Shown: positions 1 to 5,550, numbered from the stretch's first letter. The stretch is 8,352 bases of DNA from an uncultured Agathobaculum sp. (GCA_944376955.1 CALWEB010000061.1:1-8352); one strand, 5' to 3'. Notes: generated by a model from the sequence alone, not told the origin. Made by a program: numbers and translations.

Positions 1-1
1 G

Positions 2-391
2 GCCTACCATGCGCGGCGGCACGCAAACGGCATTGACCTCGGCGGCGTGTTGGTGCTGGGCTATCCGGGTTTCGTCTGCCAGTGTACAGGTGCTAAGGAC
101 TGTAAAAGCGATAACGGCGCGCATATCATTGGGGAGAAAGGGTTCATCCGCGTGGAAAATCCGGTCAGCATGTGTACGCGCGTCACGGTTGTGACGGACG
201 CGGGCGAGCAGGTCTTTGATGAACAGCAGGGTGAAACCGCATGGTACTGGGAAATGCAGGGCATCGCGGGGCTGGTCGCGGCGGATGACCGCGCAGAATG
301 CCGCTGCCGCATGGCGAAAACCGTCGAAATGGCAGATTTGCTCGAGCGGGCGCGGCGGGATGCGGGGATTGCGTTTCCGGGGGTGGACTGA
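2..391 (+). CDS. Gfo/Idh/MocA-family oxidoreductase, C-terminal fragment (5' end outside window)
   Basis: The reading frame is open from the left edge to the TGA at 389-391, about 129 codons, so only the C-terminal part is present. It reads AYHARRHANGIDLGG at the edge. Further on it has GAHIIGEKGFIRVENP, a run of beta strands (TRVTVVTDAGEQVF), then WYWEMQGIAGLV and a final helix ending in ERARRDAGIAFP. This order fits the C-terminal alpha/beta domain of Gfo/Idh/MocA NAD(P)-dependent sugar and polyol dehydrogenases: an open beta-sheet face with 'GEKGxIRVE', then an E-rich helix and a closing 'R..AGI.FP'. The N-terminal Rossmann domain and the catalytic EKP motif would lie to the left and cannot be checked. 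Substrate cannot be predicted. No T-rich terminator follows; only the inverted repeat at 411-432 lies in the gap before the next gene. The family call is recognition from the pattern, not from a search. Confidence 0.78.
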   Translation, partial: AYHARRHANGIDLGGVLVLGYPGFVCQCTGAKDCKSDNGAHIIGEKGFIRVENPVSMCTRVTVVTDAGEQVFDEQQGETAWYWEMQGIAGLVAADDRAECRCRMAKTVEMADLLERARRDAGIAFPGVD

Positions 392-410
392 GCGCCGCAC
401 ACGGTCCGGG

Positions 411-432
411 GCTTTCCCTATGCAGGGAAAGC
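411..432. repeat. Perfect 9-bp inverted repeat between the oxidoreductase and phospholipase genes
   Basis: GCTTTCCCT (411-419) and AGGGAAAGC (424-432) are perfect reverse complements around the 4-nt loop ATGC. No T-run follows, so it is not a canonical intrinsic terminator for the upstream gene. It ends 3 bases before the TATAAT at 436-441 and covers the expected -35 region. It could therefore be an operator, or a weak transcription-end hairpin. The structure is seen directly; the role is inferred. Confidence 0.6.
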
Positions 433-441
433 GTGTATAAT
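413..441 (+). promoter_or_regulatory. Putative sigma-A promoter for the phospholipase C-like gene
   Basis: A perfect TATAAT lies at 436-441, 37 bases before the start codon at 479. The hexamer 17 bp upstream (TTTCCC, 413-418) is a poor -35 and sits inside the left arm of the 411-432 inverted repeat. A weak -35 overlapped by a palindrome would fit a regulated promoter, but only the -10 box is convincing. Confidence 0.45.
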
Positions 442-478
442 AGAGGTAAACGATTCATGGGACGGAGGAGGTCCGGTT

Positions 479-1405
479 ATGGCGGATTTTGTATCGCATC
501 ATCTGTTTGGAGAACAGGCACAGAGCGTTTTTCCGGCAACGGTGCAGGAGCTGGTGCAAAAGCATCCGGTGAGTTTTCGGTGGGGCTGTCAGGGGCCGGA
601 CCCGCTGTTTTACCGCAAGATTTTGCTGGGCAGCCCGTTGCACAAGCTGGGCAATCGGATGCACTCGGAGAAGACGGATGAGCTGTTTGCCGCGCTCGCG
701 CGCGGGGTGCATTGCCTGACCGGCACGGCACAGGAGACAGCGGCGGCATATTTTTACGGTTTTGTCTGCCACTATGCGCTCGACAGCGAAATTCACCCGT
801 ATGTGTATTGCCGGCAGGAGCAGATCCGCACGGCAGATGCCAAGCTGAGCGCTTCGGCAGTGCATTGTCAGATCGAAGGCGATATCGACTATCTGGTGTA
901 CGAGCGGGCGTACCATGCGCCGGTAACCGGGTTTGAGCCGGAGGGATTTTACACGCTGCCGGCGGAGGAAAAGGCCGTGCTGGCCGTGCTGCTGCACGCA
1001 GTGTTGGAAAACGTGTATGGCGAGGACGTGCCGGTGCGCGACCTGCGGCGTGCGTTCGACGAGATGCTCGCGTGGGAAAGCTTTCTGTATTCGGAAAACC
1101 ACATGGTGTACCGCGGCGCGCAGCGGCTGGAGCGGCTGACGGGACGCGGCGCACTGCTGACCAGCCACATGAAGGTGGAGCGCCCGGCATGGGATGCGCT
1201 GAACGAGCAGCACAACCCTTGGCACAATCTGTGGAGACCGGAGGAAACGCGCACGGATTCCGTGCCCGAACTGTTCGCGCTGGCGCGCATCGCCGCCGCG
1301 GCCTTGGCGGGACAGTACGCCGCGCAGTTTGACGCGGGATTGCAGCTGTACTGCCATTTCAAGCAGCCGTTTGACAACGGAAGCCCGAAAAAAATACCCG
1401 TTTGA
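479..1405 (+). CDS. Zinc-dependent phospholipase C family protein (308 aa, no signal peptide)
   Basis: The protein begins MADFVSHHLFGE, the usual opening of this family in Clostridia. It carries the histidine- and acid-rich set expected of the zinc-dependent phospholipase C fold: HH at 7-8, QGPDPLFY at 39-45, MH at 61-62, GFVCHYALDSEIHPYV (H98, D102, H106) and HCQIEGDID (H129, E133, D137). Family members hydrolyse phosphodiester head groups using a cluster of bound zinc ions. Unlike clostridial alpha-toxin or Bacillus PC-PLC it has no signal peptide or C-terminal C2-like domain, so it is probably cytoplasmic with an unknown substrate. The start is ATG 479, preceded by GGAGGAGG at 464-471. The gene seems to be transcribed alone, with a terminator at 1506-1533. 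The stop codon lies within the first hairpin arm of the structured element at 1400-1492, so the final KKIPV may come partly from element sequence. Family is fairly sure; substrate is unknown. Confidence 0.87.
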   Translation: MADFVSHHLFGEQAQSVFPATVQELVQKHPVSFRWGCQGPDPLFYRKILLGSPLHKLGNRMHSEKTDELFAALARGVHCLTGTAQETAAAYFYGFVCHYALDSEIHPYVYCRQEQIRTADAKLSASAVHCQIEGDIDYLVYERAYHAPVTGFEPEGFYTLPAEEKAVLAVLLHAVLENVYGEDVPVRDLRRAFDEMLAWESFLYSENHMVYRGAQRLERLTGRGALLTSHMKVERPAWDALNEQHNPWHNLWRPEETRTDSVPELFALARIAAAALAGQYAAQFDAGLQLYCHFKQPFDNGSPKKIPV

Positions 1406-1492
1406 AGCGGATAGCTTCAAACGAAGTGGCTGTGCCGCGTTTTATGCGGACGAAGCCGAAGCTGCGCAAAGTTCCGACAAGCAAAACTTTGC
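1400..1492 (+). repeat. Three-hairpin structured intergenic element, copy A
   Basis: Three hairpins follow one another. H1: GTTTGAAGC (1400-1408) pairs with GCTTCAAAC (1414-1422) over a 5-nt loop, and includes the stop codon of the preceding gene. H2: an inner stem CCGCGT/ATGCGG (1435-1440/1444-1449) has a TTT loop and one wobble pair. A bulged A at 1450 and an imperfect outer stem (1428-1434/1451-1457) follow. H3: GCAAAGTT (1466-1473) pairs with AACTTTGC (1485-1492). The same order, loop sizes and bulged A occur at 3131-3229 with different paired bases. Strand is arbitrary; it is given as that of the neighbouring genes. I do not recognise a named RNA or repeat family. Confidence 0.6.
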
Positions 1493-1505
1493 TGCGCACA
1501 GGTAT

Positions 1506-1533
1506 AAAAAGCCCGGTAAAGCTGGGCTTTTTT
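1506..1533 (+). terminator. Intrinsic terminator after the phospholipase C-like gene
   Basis: GCCCGGT (1511-1517), loop AAA, GCTGGGC (1521-1527), then six T (1528-1533). Five A (1506-1510) precede the stem, so it can also act on the minus strand and the stem can extend by A-T pairs. The core is close to that of the longer hairpin at 3238-3268. Confidence 0.85.
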
Positions 1534-1540
1534 CATTTGT

Positions 1541-1558
1541 TGCGCGCCTTGCGGCGCG
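1541..1558. repeat. 18-nt GC-rich block, copy 1 (second copy at 3306-3323)
   Basis: The 18 bases starting TGCGC and ending GCGGCGCG match those at 3306-3323 at 16 of 18 positions. Both copies lie just after a terminator and before a promoter. This copy can fold as CGCGCC (1543-1548), loop TTGC, GGCGCG (1553-1558). Function is unknown; it is probably part of the same composite element as the three hairpins upstream. Confidence 0.5.
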
Positions 1559-1612
1559 GGGGAGGCGGAATGGAAAGCGGCGTTAGCGGCGGCTATTTTT
1601 TTCCATCGTGGT

Positions 1613-1641
1613 TTGCGCGATACGGCATACTGTGGTACAAT
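1613..1641 (+). promoter_or_regulatory. Sigma-A-type promoter of the DUF1294-CDF transporter unit
   Basis: TTGCGC (1613-1618), a 17-bp spacer, and TACAAT (1636-1641). It lies downstream of the terminator at 1506-1533 and 37 bp upstream of the GTG start at 1678. The box sequences and spacing nearly match those of the promoter before pyrC. Confidence 0.7.
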
Positions 1642-1677
1642 ATATAGAAAATTTCGCCGGAGGAGGGCAGGACGGAC

Positions 1678-1962
1678 GTGCAGGGCGTATTATGTTATTT
1701 TGTTGCGGTCAGCGTGATCGGCGCGGTCGTCTGCATCTATGATAAACTTGCCGCGCGCAGCGGCTGGAAGCGCGTGCCCGAGCGCACGCTGTTTTTCTGG
1801 GCGTTGGTCGGCGGTGGGCCGGGCGTATACCTGACCATGCTGCTCATTCGTCACAAGACGCTGCACCGCAGTTTCATGTGGGGCATTCCGGCGATCATGA
1901 TATTGCAGATTGCAATATTATTCGGTATTTATAACATTATGTATTCGAGGGGATTGTTATGA
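1678..1962 (+). CDS. DUF1294-family small integral membrane protein (94 aa)
   Basis: The protein fits the DUF1294 pattern. It has an N-terminal transmembrane segment (about residues 4-20), then YDKLAARSGWKRVPERTL, FFWALVGGGPGVYLTMLLIRH within the second segment, the conserved basic turn RHKTLHRSF, and a last hydrophobic helix (about 69-88). 'YDK.A....R+PE' and 'RHKT' are the recognisable family marks. No biochemical function is established for the family. The start is GTG 1678, chosen because AGGAGGG (1661-1667) lies ten bases upstream and no in-frame ATG gives the full first segment. The stop TGA overlaps the start of the next gene as ATGA (1959-1962), so translation of the metal transporter is probably coupled to this gene. 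That suggests, but does not prove, a role linked to cation handling. Confidence 0.9.
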   Translation: MQGVLCYFVAVSVIGAVVCIYDKLAARSGWKRVPERTLFFWALVGGGPGVYLTMLLIRHKTLHRSFMWGIPAIMILQIAILFGIYNIMYSRGLL

Positions 1963-3125
1963 CCAAAGCGTTGGTCCGTTGGTTCATCCATGATGCAGAC
2001 AACACGCGGGATGCGCATGTGCGCGAACGGTACGGCATTTTATCCGGTGCGGTGGGTATTGCGTGCAATGTGTTTTTGTTCGTGCTCAAACTGGTGATCG
2101 GCCTGCTGACCGGCTCGATTTCGATTGCGGCGGACGCGTTTAACAACCTGTCCGACGGGCTTTCCTGCATGATTTCGATTGTGGGCTTCAAGGTGTCGGG
2201 CAAGGCGCCGGACGCCAAGCATCCGTTTGGCTACGGACGCACCGAGTACATCGCGGGTCTGATCGTGGCGTTTATCATTGTGCTGGTTGGTTTTGAGTTC
2301 CTCAAAACCTCGTTCGACCGCATCATCCACCCGGAACCGGTGGCGTTTTCCGTGGTGCTGCTGGTGATCCTTGCGGTGTCCATGTTGGTCAAACTGTGGA
2401 TGGGCGCATTCAACTCGACGATTGGGCGCTGGATTGAGTCGCCGGTGCTGATGGCGGCGGGGCAGGACAGCCGCAACGACGTGATTACTACCTCGGTGGT
2501 TGTTATCGGCATGATCGCAGGCCGCTTTACCACCCTGCCGGTGGATGGCTATGTGGGTGTGCTGGTGGCGCTGTTCATCCTGTGGGCCGGTATTGGCATC
2601 GTACGCGATACGGTCGCGCCACTGCTGGGTGAGGCCGCTGACCCGGAGATTGCACATAATATCGCGGATATCGTGCGCGAATCCGATTACATTGTAGGCG
2701 TACACGACTTGATCATCCACAACTATGGCGCGGGCCGTTCTTTGGCCTCACTGCACGCGGAGGTGCCGAGTGACTCGGATTTTGTCGCGGTGCATGAGGT
2801 GATCGACGAGGCGGAAAAACGCGTCTGGCAGCGTACGGGCGTGTATCTGGTCATCCACATGGACCCGATCGACGTCAATAACGAGCATGTCGCCGCACTG
2901 TGCGAACAGGTGGACAATGTGCTGCGGGGGATTGACGAAAACCTTTCCATGCACGATTTCCGCGTGGTGGACGGTGAGCGGCAGATCAACCTGATTTTTG
3001 ACGTCGTTGTGCCGTTTACCTATGATGAAAAAGGCAAGCGTGATCTGATGATGCAGATTTATGACCGTCTCAAGGAGATTGACACGCGATACAACCCGGT
3101 GGTGACGCTGGATCACCAGATGTAA
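1959..3125 (+). CDS. Cation diffusion facilitator (CDF) family metal exporter, possibly Mn(II)-type
   Basis: A 388-residue CDF protein: hydrophobic helices over about residues 27-215 and a cytoplasmic C-terminal domain. CDF proteins export divalent metal in exchange for protons as membrane dimers. The TM2 site reads ADAFNNLSD and the TM5 site reads DSRND. The apparent metal-site pairs are therefore N62/D66 (NxxxD) and D170/D174 (DxxxD), rather than the HxxxD or DxxxD plus HxxxD of Zn or Fe/Zn exporters. In established subfamily schemes Asn/Asp without His fits Mn(II) exporters such as MntE. HPFGYGRTEY at 88-97 is the conserved loop before TM3. The zinc-transporter dimerisation domain is recognisable (IIHNYGAGRSLASLHAEVP, then VIHMDPID). 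About 80 further residues follow, including MHDFRVVDGERQINLIFDVVVP, which resembles a second copy of the same fold. Start ATG overlaps the DUF1294 stop. The family is certain; metal specificity is inferred. Confidence 0.95.
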   Translation: MTKALVRWFIHDADNTRDAHVRERYGILSGAVGIACNVFLFVLKLVIGLLTGSISIAADAFNNLSDGLSCMISIVGFKVSGKAPDAKHPFGYGRTEYIAGLIVAFIIVLVGFEFLKTSFDRIIHPEPVAFSVVLLVILAVSMLVKLWMGAFNSTIGRWIESPVLMAAGQDSRNDVITTSVVVIGMIAGRFTTLPVDGYVGVLVALFILWAGIGIVRDTVAPLLGEAADPEIAHNIADIVRESDYIVGVHDLIIHNYGAGRSLASLHAEVPSDSDFVAVHEVIDEAEKRVWQRTGVYLVIHMDPIDVNNEHVAALCEQVDNVLRGIDENLSMHDFRVVDGERQINLIFDVVVPFTYDEKGKRDLMMQIYDRLKEIDTRYNPVVTLDHQM

Positions 3126-3130
3126 AAAAG

Positions 3131-3229
3131 TCGATGAAAGCGTGCAGCTTTCATCGAGGAGCGGTGCCGCACGGTGTGCGGACACCGCTCATGCGCGATT
3201 TTGCGCGCCAATGCGGCACACAAAATCGC
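3131..3229 (+). repeat. Three-hairpin structured intergenic element, copy B
   Basis: This begins five bases after the transporter stop. H1: TCGATGAAAGC (3131-3141), 5-nt loop, GCTTTCATCGA (3147-3157), 11 perfect pairs. H2: outer GAGCGGTG/CACCGCTC (3159-3166/3183-3190) and inner CCGCAC/GTGCGG (3167-3172/3176-3181) with a GGT loop and one bulged A at 3182. H3: GCGATTTTG (3195-3203) pairs with CAAAATCGC (3221-3229) over a 17-nt loop. It matches copy A at 1400-1492 in hairpin order, H1 loop length, H2 inner stem and loop length, and bulge position. Most stem bases differ, which suggests that structure is preserved. Function is unknown. Confidence 0.65.
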
Positions 3230-3237
3230 TTCCTTGT

Positions 3238-3268
3238 ATCAAACGCCCGGCAAAGCCGGGCGTTTGAT
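3238..3268. terminator. Long GC hairpin, first of a tandem terminator pair after the CDF gene
   Basis: A perfect 14-bp stem runs from ATCAAACGCCCGGC (3238-3251) to GCCGGGCGTTTGAT (3255-3268) around an AAA loop. No T-run follows, only GATGAAAAG. It shares the GCCCGG-AAA core with the terminator at 1506-1533. It may act with the next hairpin, or be another structural part of the composite element. Confidence 0.65.
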
Positions 3269-3269
3269 G

Positions 3270-3300
3270 AAAAGAACCGCCGGGAGGCGGTTCTTTTCTG
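3270..3300. terminator. Bidirectional intrinsic terminator between the CDF gene and pyrC
   Basis: AAAAGAACCGCC (3270-3281), loop GGGA, GGCGGTTCTTTT (3286-3297): a perfect 12-bp stem flanked by A-run and T-run, followed by more T (CTGTTTTA). It can terminate transcription in both directions and separates the transporter unit from the pyrC promoter. Confidence 0.85.
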
Positions 3301-3305
3301 TTTTA

Positions 3306-3323
3306 TGCGCACCGTGCGGCGCG
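3306..3323. repeat. 18-nt GC-rich block, copy 2 (first copy at 1541-1558)
   Basis: Sixteen of 18 bases match 1541-1558. As there, it follows the terminator and precedes the promoter, here by 14 bases. The two differences are at positions 6 and 9 of the block. It strengthens the view that the two intergenic regions share one composite sequence from hairpin 1 to the promoter. Confidence 0.5.
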
Positions 3324-3337
3324 AAAAAGGGGATGCC

Positions 3338-3366
3338 TTGCGGTGGGTGAAGCGTCATGATACAAT
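3338..3366 (+). promoter_or_regulatory. Sigma-A-type promoter of pyrC
   Basis: TTGCGG (3338-3343), a 17-bp spacer, and TACAAT (3361-3366). Transcription would begin near 3373, giving a leader of about 50 nt with a hairpin at 3381-3396. Boxes and spacing closely match the promoter at 1613-1641. Confidence 0.7.
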
Positions 3367-3380
3367 AAGGAAAAGAATCG

Positions 3381-3396
3381 CCGCCCCGACGGGCGG
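3381..3396 (+). promoter_or_regulatory. Short GC hairpin in the pyrC leader
   Basis: CCGCCC (3381-3386), loop CGAC, GGGCGG (3391-3396) forms a 6-bp GC-only stem in the short leader. It ends 15 bases before the GGAGG at 3412-3416. It does not cover the ribosome binding site and lacks a T-run. It may affect mRNA stability or start-site use; this is speculative. Confidence 0.35.
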
Positions 3397-3423
3397 ACAT
3401 CCTACTCTGACGGAGGTTTTTCT

Positions 3424-4692
3424 ATGCTGCTGATTCAAAACGGCCGGGTACTTGACCCTTACACCGGCGTGGATGCGCCGCGCGATGTGCTGATCGGGGA
3501 TGACGGCGTGATTGCCGCGGTGCAGCCGCACATCGACGCGCCTGCGGCCTGTGAAGTTTACGACGCGGCGGGGCTGACGGTTTCGCCCGGCTTTGTGGAT
3601 GGCCATGTGCATTTCCGCGATCCCGGACAGACGCAAAAAGAGGACGTGCTGACCGGTGCGGCGGCGGCCGCTGCGGGCGGGTATGCCACCGTGATCTGCA
3701 TGGCCAACACGCTGCCGACCTGTGATACACCCGAGATCATCCGCTATGTGACTGACAAGGCAAAGGACTGCCCGGTGGAGGTATTGCAGGCGGGCGCGGT
3801 GACCCGTGGCCTGAAAGGGCAGGAGCTGACCGATTTTGACGCGCTGACTGCGGCGGGCGCGCCCTGTCTGACCGATGACGGCGTCAACCTAACCTCGGCG
3901 GCGCTGTGCCGCACAGCGATGGAGCAAGCCGCTGCGCGCGATATCCTGCTGTCCTTCCATGAGGAAGAGCCGTCGCTGGTGCCGTCGCCCGGCGTCAATT
4001 ACGGTTCGGCGGCCGCAAAACAGTTTGGCGTGCCCGGCGCGATGGCCAGCGCGGAAACCGCGATGATCGCGCGCGACATCGCGCTGGCGCTCGATACAGG
4101 CGCGCGCGTGGTGTTCCAGCATGTCTCCTGTGGGCAGTCGGTCGCGCTTATCCGTGCGGGTAAGTCGCTCGGCGCGCGCGTTTATGCCGAGGTCACGCCG
4201 CACCACATTTCCCTGACCGAGGACGACGTGTGTACCCACGGCACATTTGCGCGCATGAACCCGCCGTTGCGCCGTGAGGCCGACCGGCAGGCGCTGATTG
4301 AAGGGCTGCGCGACGGCACAATCGACATGATCGCCACGGACCACGCGCCGCACACTGCGGAGGAGAAGGCGCGAGACTTTGCCAAGGCGCCCAGCGGCAT
4401 CACGGGGCTGGAGACCGCTTTTTCCGTGTGCAACACTTATCTGGTCAAGACCGGACGGCTGACCCCGATGCAGTTGATCGAAAAAATGAGCAAAACCCCC
4501 GCCGAGATCTACGGTCTGACCGGCCGCGCGGTGACAGAGGGCAATTTCGCCCGTCTGGTGCTGCTCGACTGGGATCATGAGACAATATACAAAACATATC
4601 AATCAAAGGCAATTAACACACCGTATACCAATATGCCGCTGACCGGCGCGCCGCGCGCGATCGTCACGGGGACGCGCATTACGGCCCGTTGA
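3424..4692 (+). CDS. pyrC: Dihydroorotase, class I (pyrimidine biosynthesis)
   Basis: A full-length 422-residue amidohydrolase that cyclises N-carbamoyl-L-aspartate to L-dihydroorotate, the third step of de novo pyrimidine synthesis, in the cytoplasm. The dihydroorotase signature DGHVHFRDPGQTQKEDVLTG spans 59-78 and gives metal ligands H61 and H63 and substrate-binding R65. Further expected ligands are D151/D152 in CLTDDGV, H179 in SFHEEE, H233 in FQHVSC and the catalytic D306 in ATDHAPHT. ANTLPTCD at 94-101 and MNPPLR at 278-283 are also conserved. Length and motifs fit the class I (Bacillus/Aquifex-type) enzyme, not the shorter E. coli class II form. Start ATG 3424 has GGAGG at 3412-3416. 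The gene stands alone: no pyrB, carA or pyrD is adjacent, although several Firmicutes keep pyrC within a pyr operon. Regulation by PyrR is not evident from the short leader. Confidence 0.97.
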   Translation: MLLIQNGRVLDPYTGVDAPRDVLIGDDGVIAAVQPHIDAPAACEVYDAAGLTVSPGFVDGHVHFRDPGQTQKEDVLTGAAAAAAGGYATVICMANTLPTCDTPEIIRYVTDKAKDCPVEVLQAGAVTRGLKGQELTDFDALTAAGAPCLTDDGVNLTSAALCRTAMEQAAARDILLSFHEEEPSLVPSPGVNYGSAAAKQFGVPGAMASAETAMIARDIALALDTGARVVFQHVSCGQSVALIRAGKSLGARVYAEVTPHHISLTEDDVCTHGTFARMNPPLRREADRQALIEGLRDGTIDMIATDHAPHTAEEKARDFAKAPSGITGLETAFSVCNTYLVKTGRLTPMQLIEKMSKTPAEIYGLTGRAVTEGNFARLVLLDWDHETIYKTYQSKAINTPYTNMPLTGAPRAIVTGTRITAR

Positions 4693-4738
4693 ACACAAAA
4701 TTTGCATATGCGCGTTAAAAATTGCCAGAACTGCTGCC

Positions 4739-4767
4739 GTATAATGTGCCGCGTTCCAGTCATACTA
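4739..4767 (+). promoter_or_regulatory. Putative sigma-G (forespore) promoter of spoVT
   Basis: GTATA (4739-4743), a 17-bp spacer, and CATACTA (4761-4767) fit the B. subtilis sigma-G consensus: a -35 of the GHATR type and a -10 of CATNHTA, about 17-18 bp apart. It lies 40 bp upstream of the start codon at 4808. B. subtilis spoVT is known to be transcribed by sigma-G, so position and sequence agree. A TATAAT at 4740-4745 overlaps the -35 but has no good -35 of its own at normal spacing. Confidence 0.7.
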
Positions 4768-4807
4768 CCTGTACAACCAGAAATTGCGTATGGGAGGGAA
4801 CGCGTAA

Positions 4808-5350
4808 ATGAAGGCAACCGGCATTGTGCGCCGTATTGATGATTTGGGTCGTGTCGTGATTCCGAAGGAAATCCGCCGCACCTTGCGCATCCGCGAGGGC
4901 GACCCGCTGGAGATTTTCACCGATCGCGACGGCGAGGTGATTTTCAAAAAGTATTCCCCGATGGGTGAAATGGGCGCCGTGGCAGGCGAGCTGGCCGAAG
5001 CACTTGCCCGCACGGCGGGCATGAGCTGCGCGATCTGCGACCGCGACGCGGTGATTGCTGCGGCAGGCGGCGCGAAAAAGGATATCCTTGAAAAACGGAT
5101 CTCCGCCGAGCTGGAACAGCTGATGGAGCAGCGCGTGGTGTATGAGCGCGGCGTGGATGATGCGCCGGAACTGACCGTTTCGGACAACGACGCTTATAAT
5201 GTGGTCGTGGCGGTGCCGATCATCACCGAAGGCGATGTGAGCGGGTGTGTGGTGTACGTTACCGAGGACGAGAGCGCATCGGCCAACGAGGTGTTGGTGA
5301 AACTGTGCCAGACTGCGGCGCAGTTCATGGCCAAGCGCGTGGCGGTATAA
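4808..5350 (+). CDS. spoVT: Stage V sporulation protein T (AbrB-type DNA-binding regulator)
   Basis: A 180-residue protein, close to the 178 residues of B. subtilis SpoVT. Residues 1-50 are the AbrB/SpoVT swapped-hairpin DNA-binding domain (MKATGIVRRIDDLGRVVIPK, then EIRRTLRIREGDPLEIF). From about residue 55 a GAF-like domain follows, with CAICDRDAVIAAAGG and NVVVAVPIITEGDVSG. SpoVT modulates sigma-G-dependent genes in the forespore and is a tetramer in Bacillus. Start ATG 4808 has GGGAGGGA at 4792-4799. The GAF-like C-terminal domain distinguishes it from the shorter AbrB and Abh proteins. It shares its transcript with a small ORF 13 bases downstream and is preceded by a sigma-G-like promoter. 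Its presence indicates a spore-forming genome. No terminator is visible between pyrC and spoVT, so read-through from pyrC is possible. Confidence 0.94.
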   Translation: MKATGIVRRIDDLGRVVIPKEIRRTLRIREGDPLEIFTDRDGEVIFKKYSPMGEMGAVAGELAEALARTAGMSCAICDRDAVIAAAGGAKKDILEKRISAELEQLMEQRVVYERGVDDAPELTVSDNDAYNVVVAVPIITEGDVSGCVVYVTEDESASANEVLVKLCQTAAQFMAKRVAV

Positions 5351-5363
5351 GGGGGCGGACGGA

Positions 5364-5549
5364 ATGAAGGACAAACAAAAGCCCGAACGCGAACCCAAGC
5401 CGTTCCCGGCTTATGACGATGCGGCGCATATCGACTCTGCCGCAGTGGCAGCCGTGCCGCCCTGGTCGCAGGATTCGCCGCCGCGCGGCGACCCAGCTGC
5501 CACGGCCTACACCGAAATGTACTGCCAGAAACCGAAAGAGAAAAGCTGA
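5364..5549 (+). CDS. Small proline-rich hypothetical protein (61 aa) downstream of spoVT
   Basis: This ORF starts 13 bases after the spoVT stop and ends just before the terminator hairpin at 5551-5584, so it is probably the last gene of the spoVT transcript. The ribosome binding site is weak: GGGGGCGGA at 5351-5359, five bases before the ATG. The product is hydrophilic. It is lysine- and proline-rich at the start (MKDKQKPEREPKPFP), has PPWSQDSPPRGDP in the middle and ends in KPKEKS. It has no membrane segment or signal peptide. GC-rich third codon positions like those of neighbouring genes support coding. I do not recognise a family. Its location behind a forespore promoter makes a spore-related small protein plausible, but that is inference only. 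Confidence 0.6.
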   Translation: MKDKQKPEREPKPFPAYDDAAHIDSAAVAAVPPWSQDSPPRGDPAATAYTEMYCQKPKEKS

Positions 5550-5550
5550 A

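Noticed and set aside
1402..1647. Plus-strand frames running through the intergenic hairpins and terminator
   Set aside because: They cross a clear terminator and a promoter and encode low-complexity basic sequence without homology by eye.
1400..1677. A manganese riboswitch (yybP-ykoY) controlling the CDF transporter
   Set aside because: The three-hairpin element lacks that riboswitch's conserved loops, a promoter lies downstream of the terminator, and the same element type precedes pyrC, which is unrelated to metals.
3367..3423. A PyrR-type attenuator in the pyrC leader
   Set aside because: The leader is only about 50 nt with one 6-bp hairpin. There is no anti-terminator/terminator pair and no recognisable PyrR binding loop.
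3134..3433. A 99-codon plus-strand frame between the transporter and pyrC
   Set aside because: It reads through three hairpins, two terminators and the pyrC promoter, and overlaps the pyrC start. It is not a gene.
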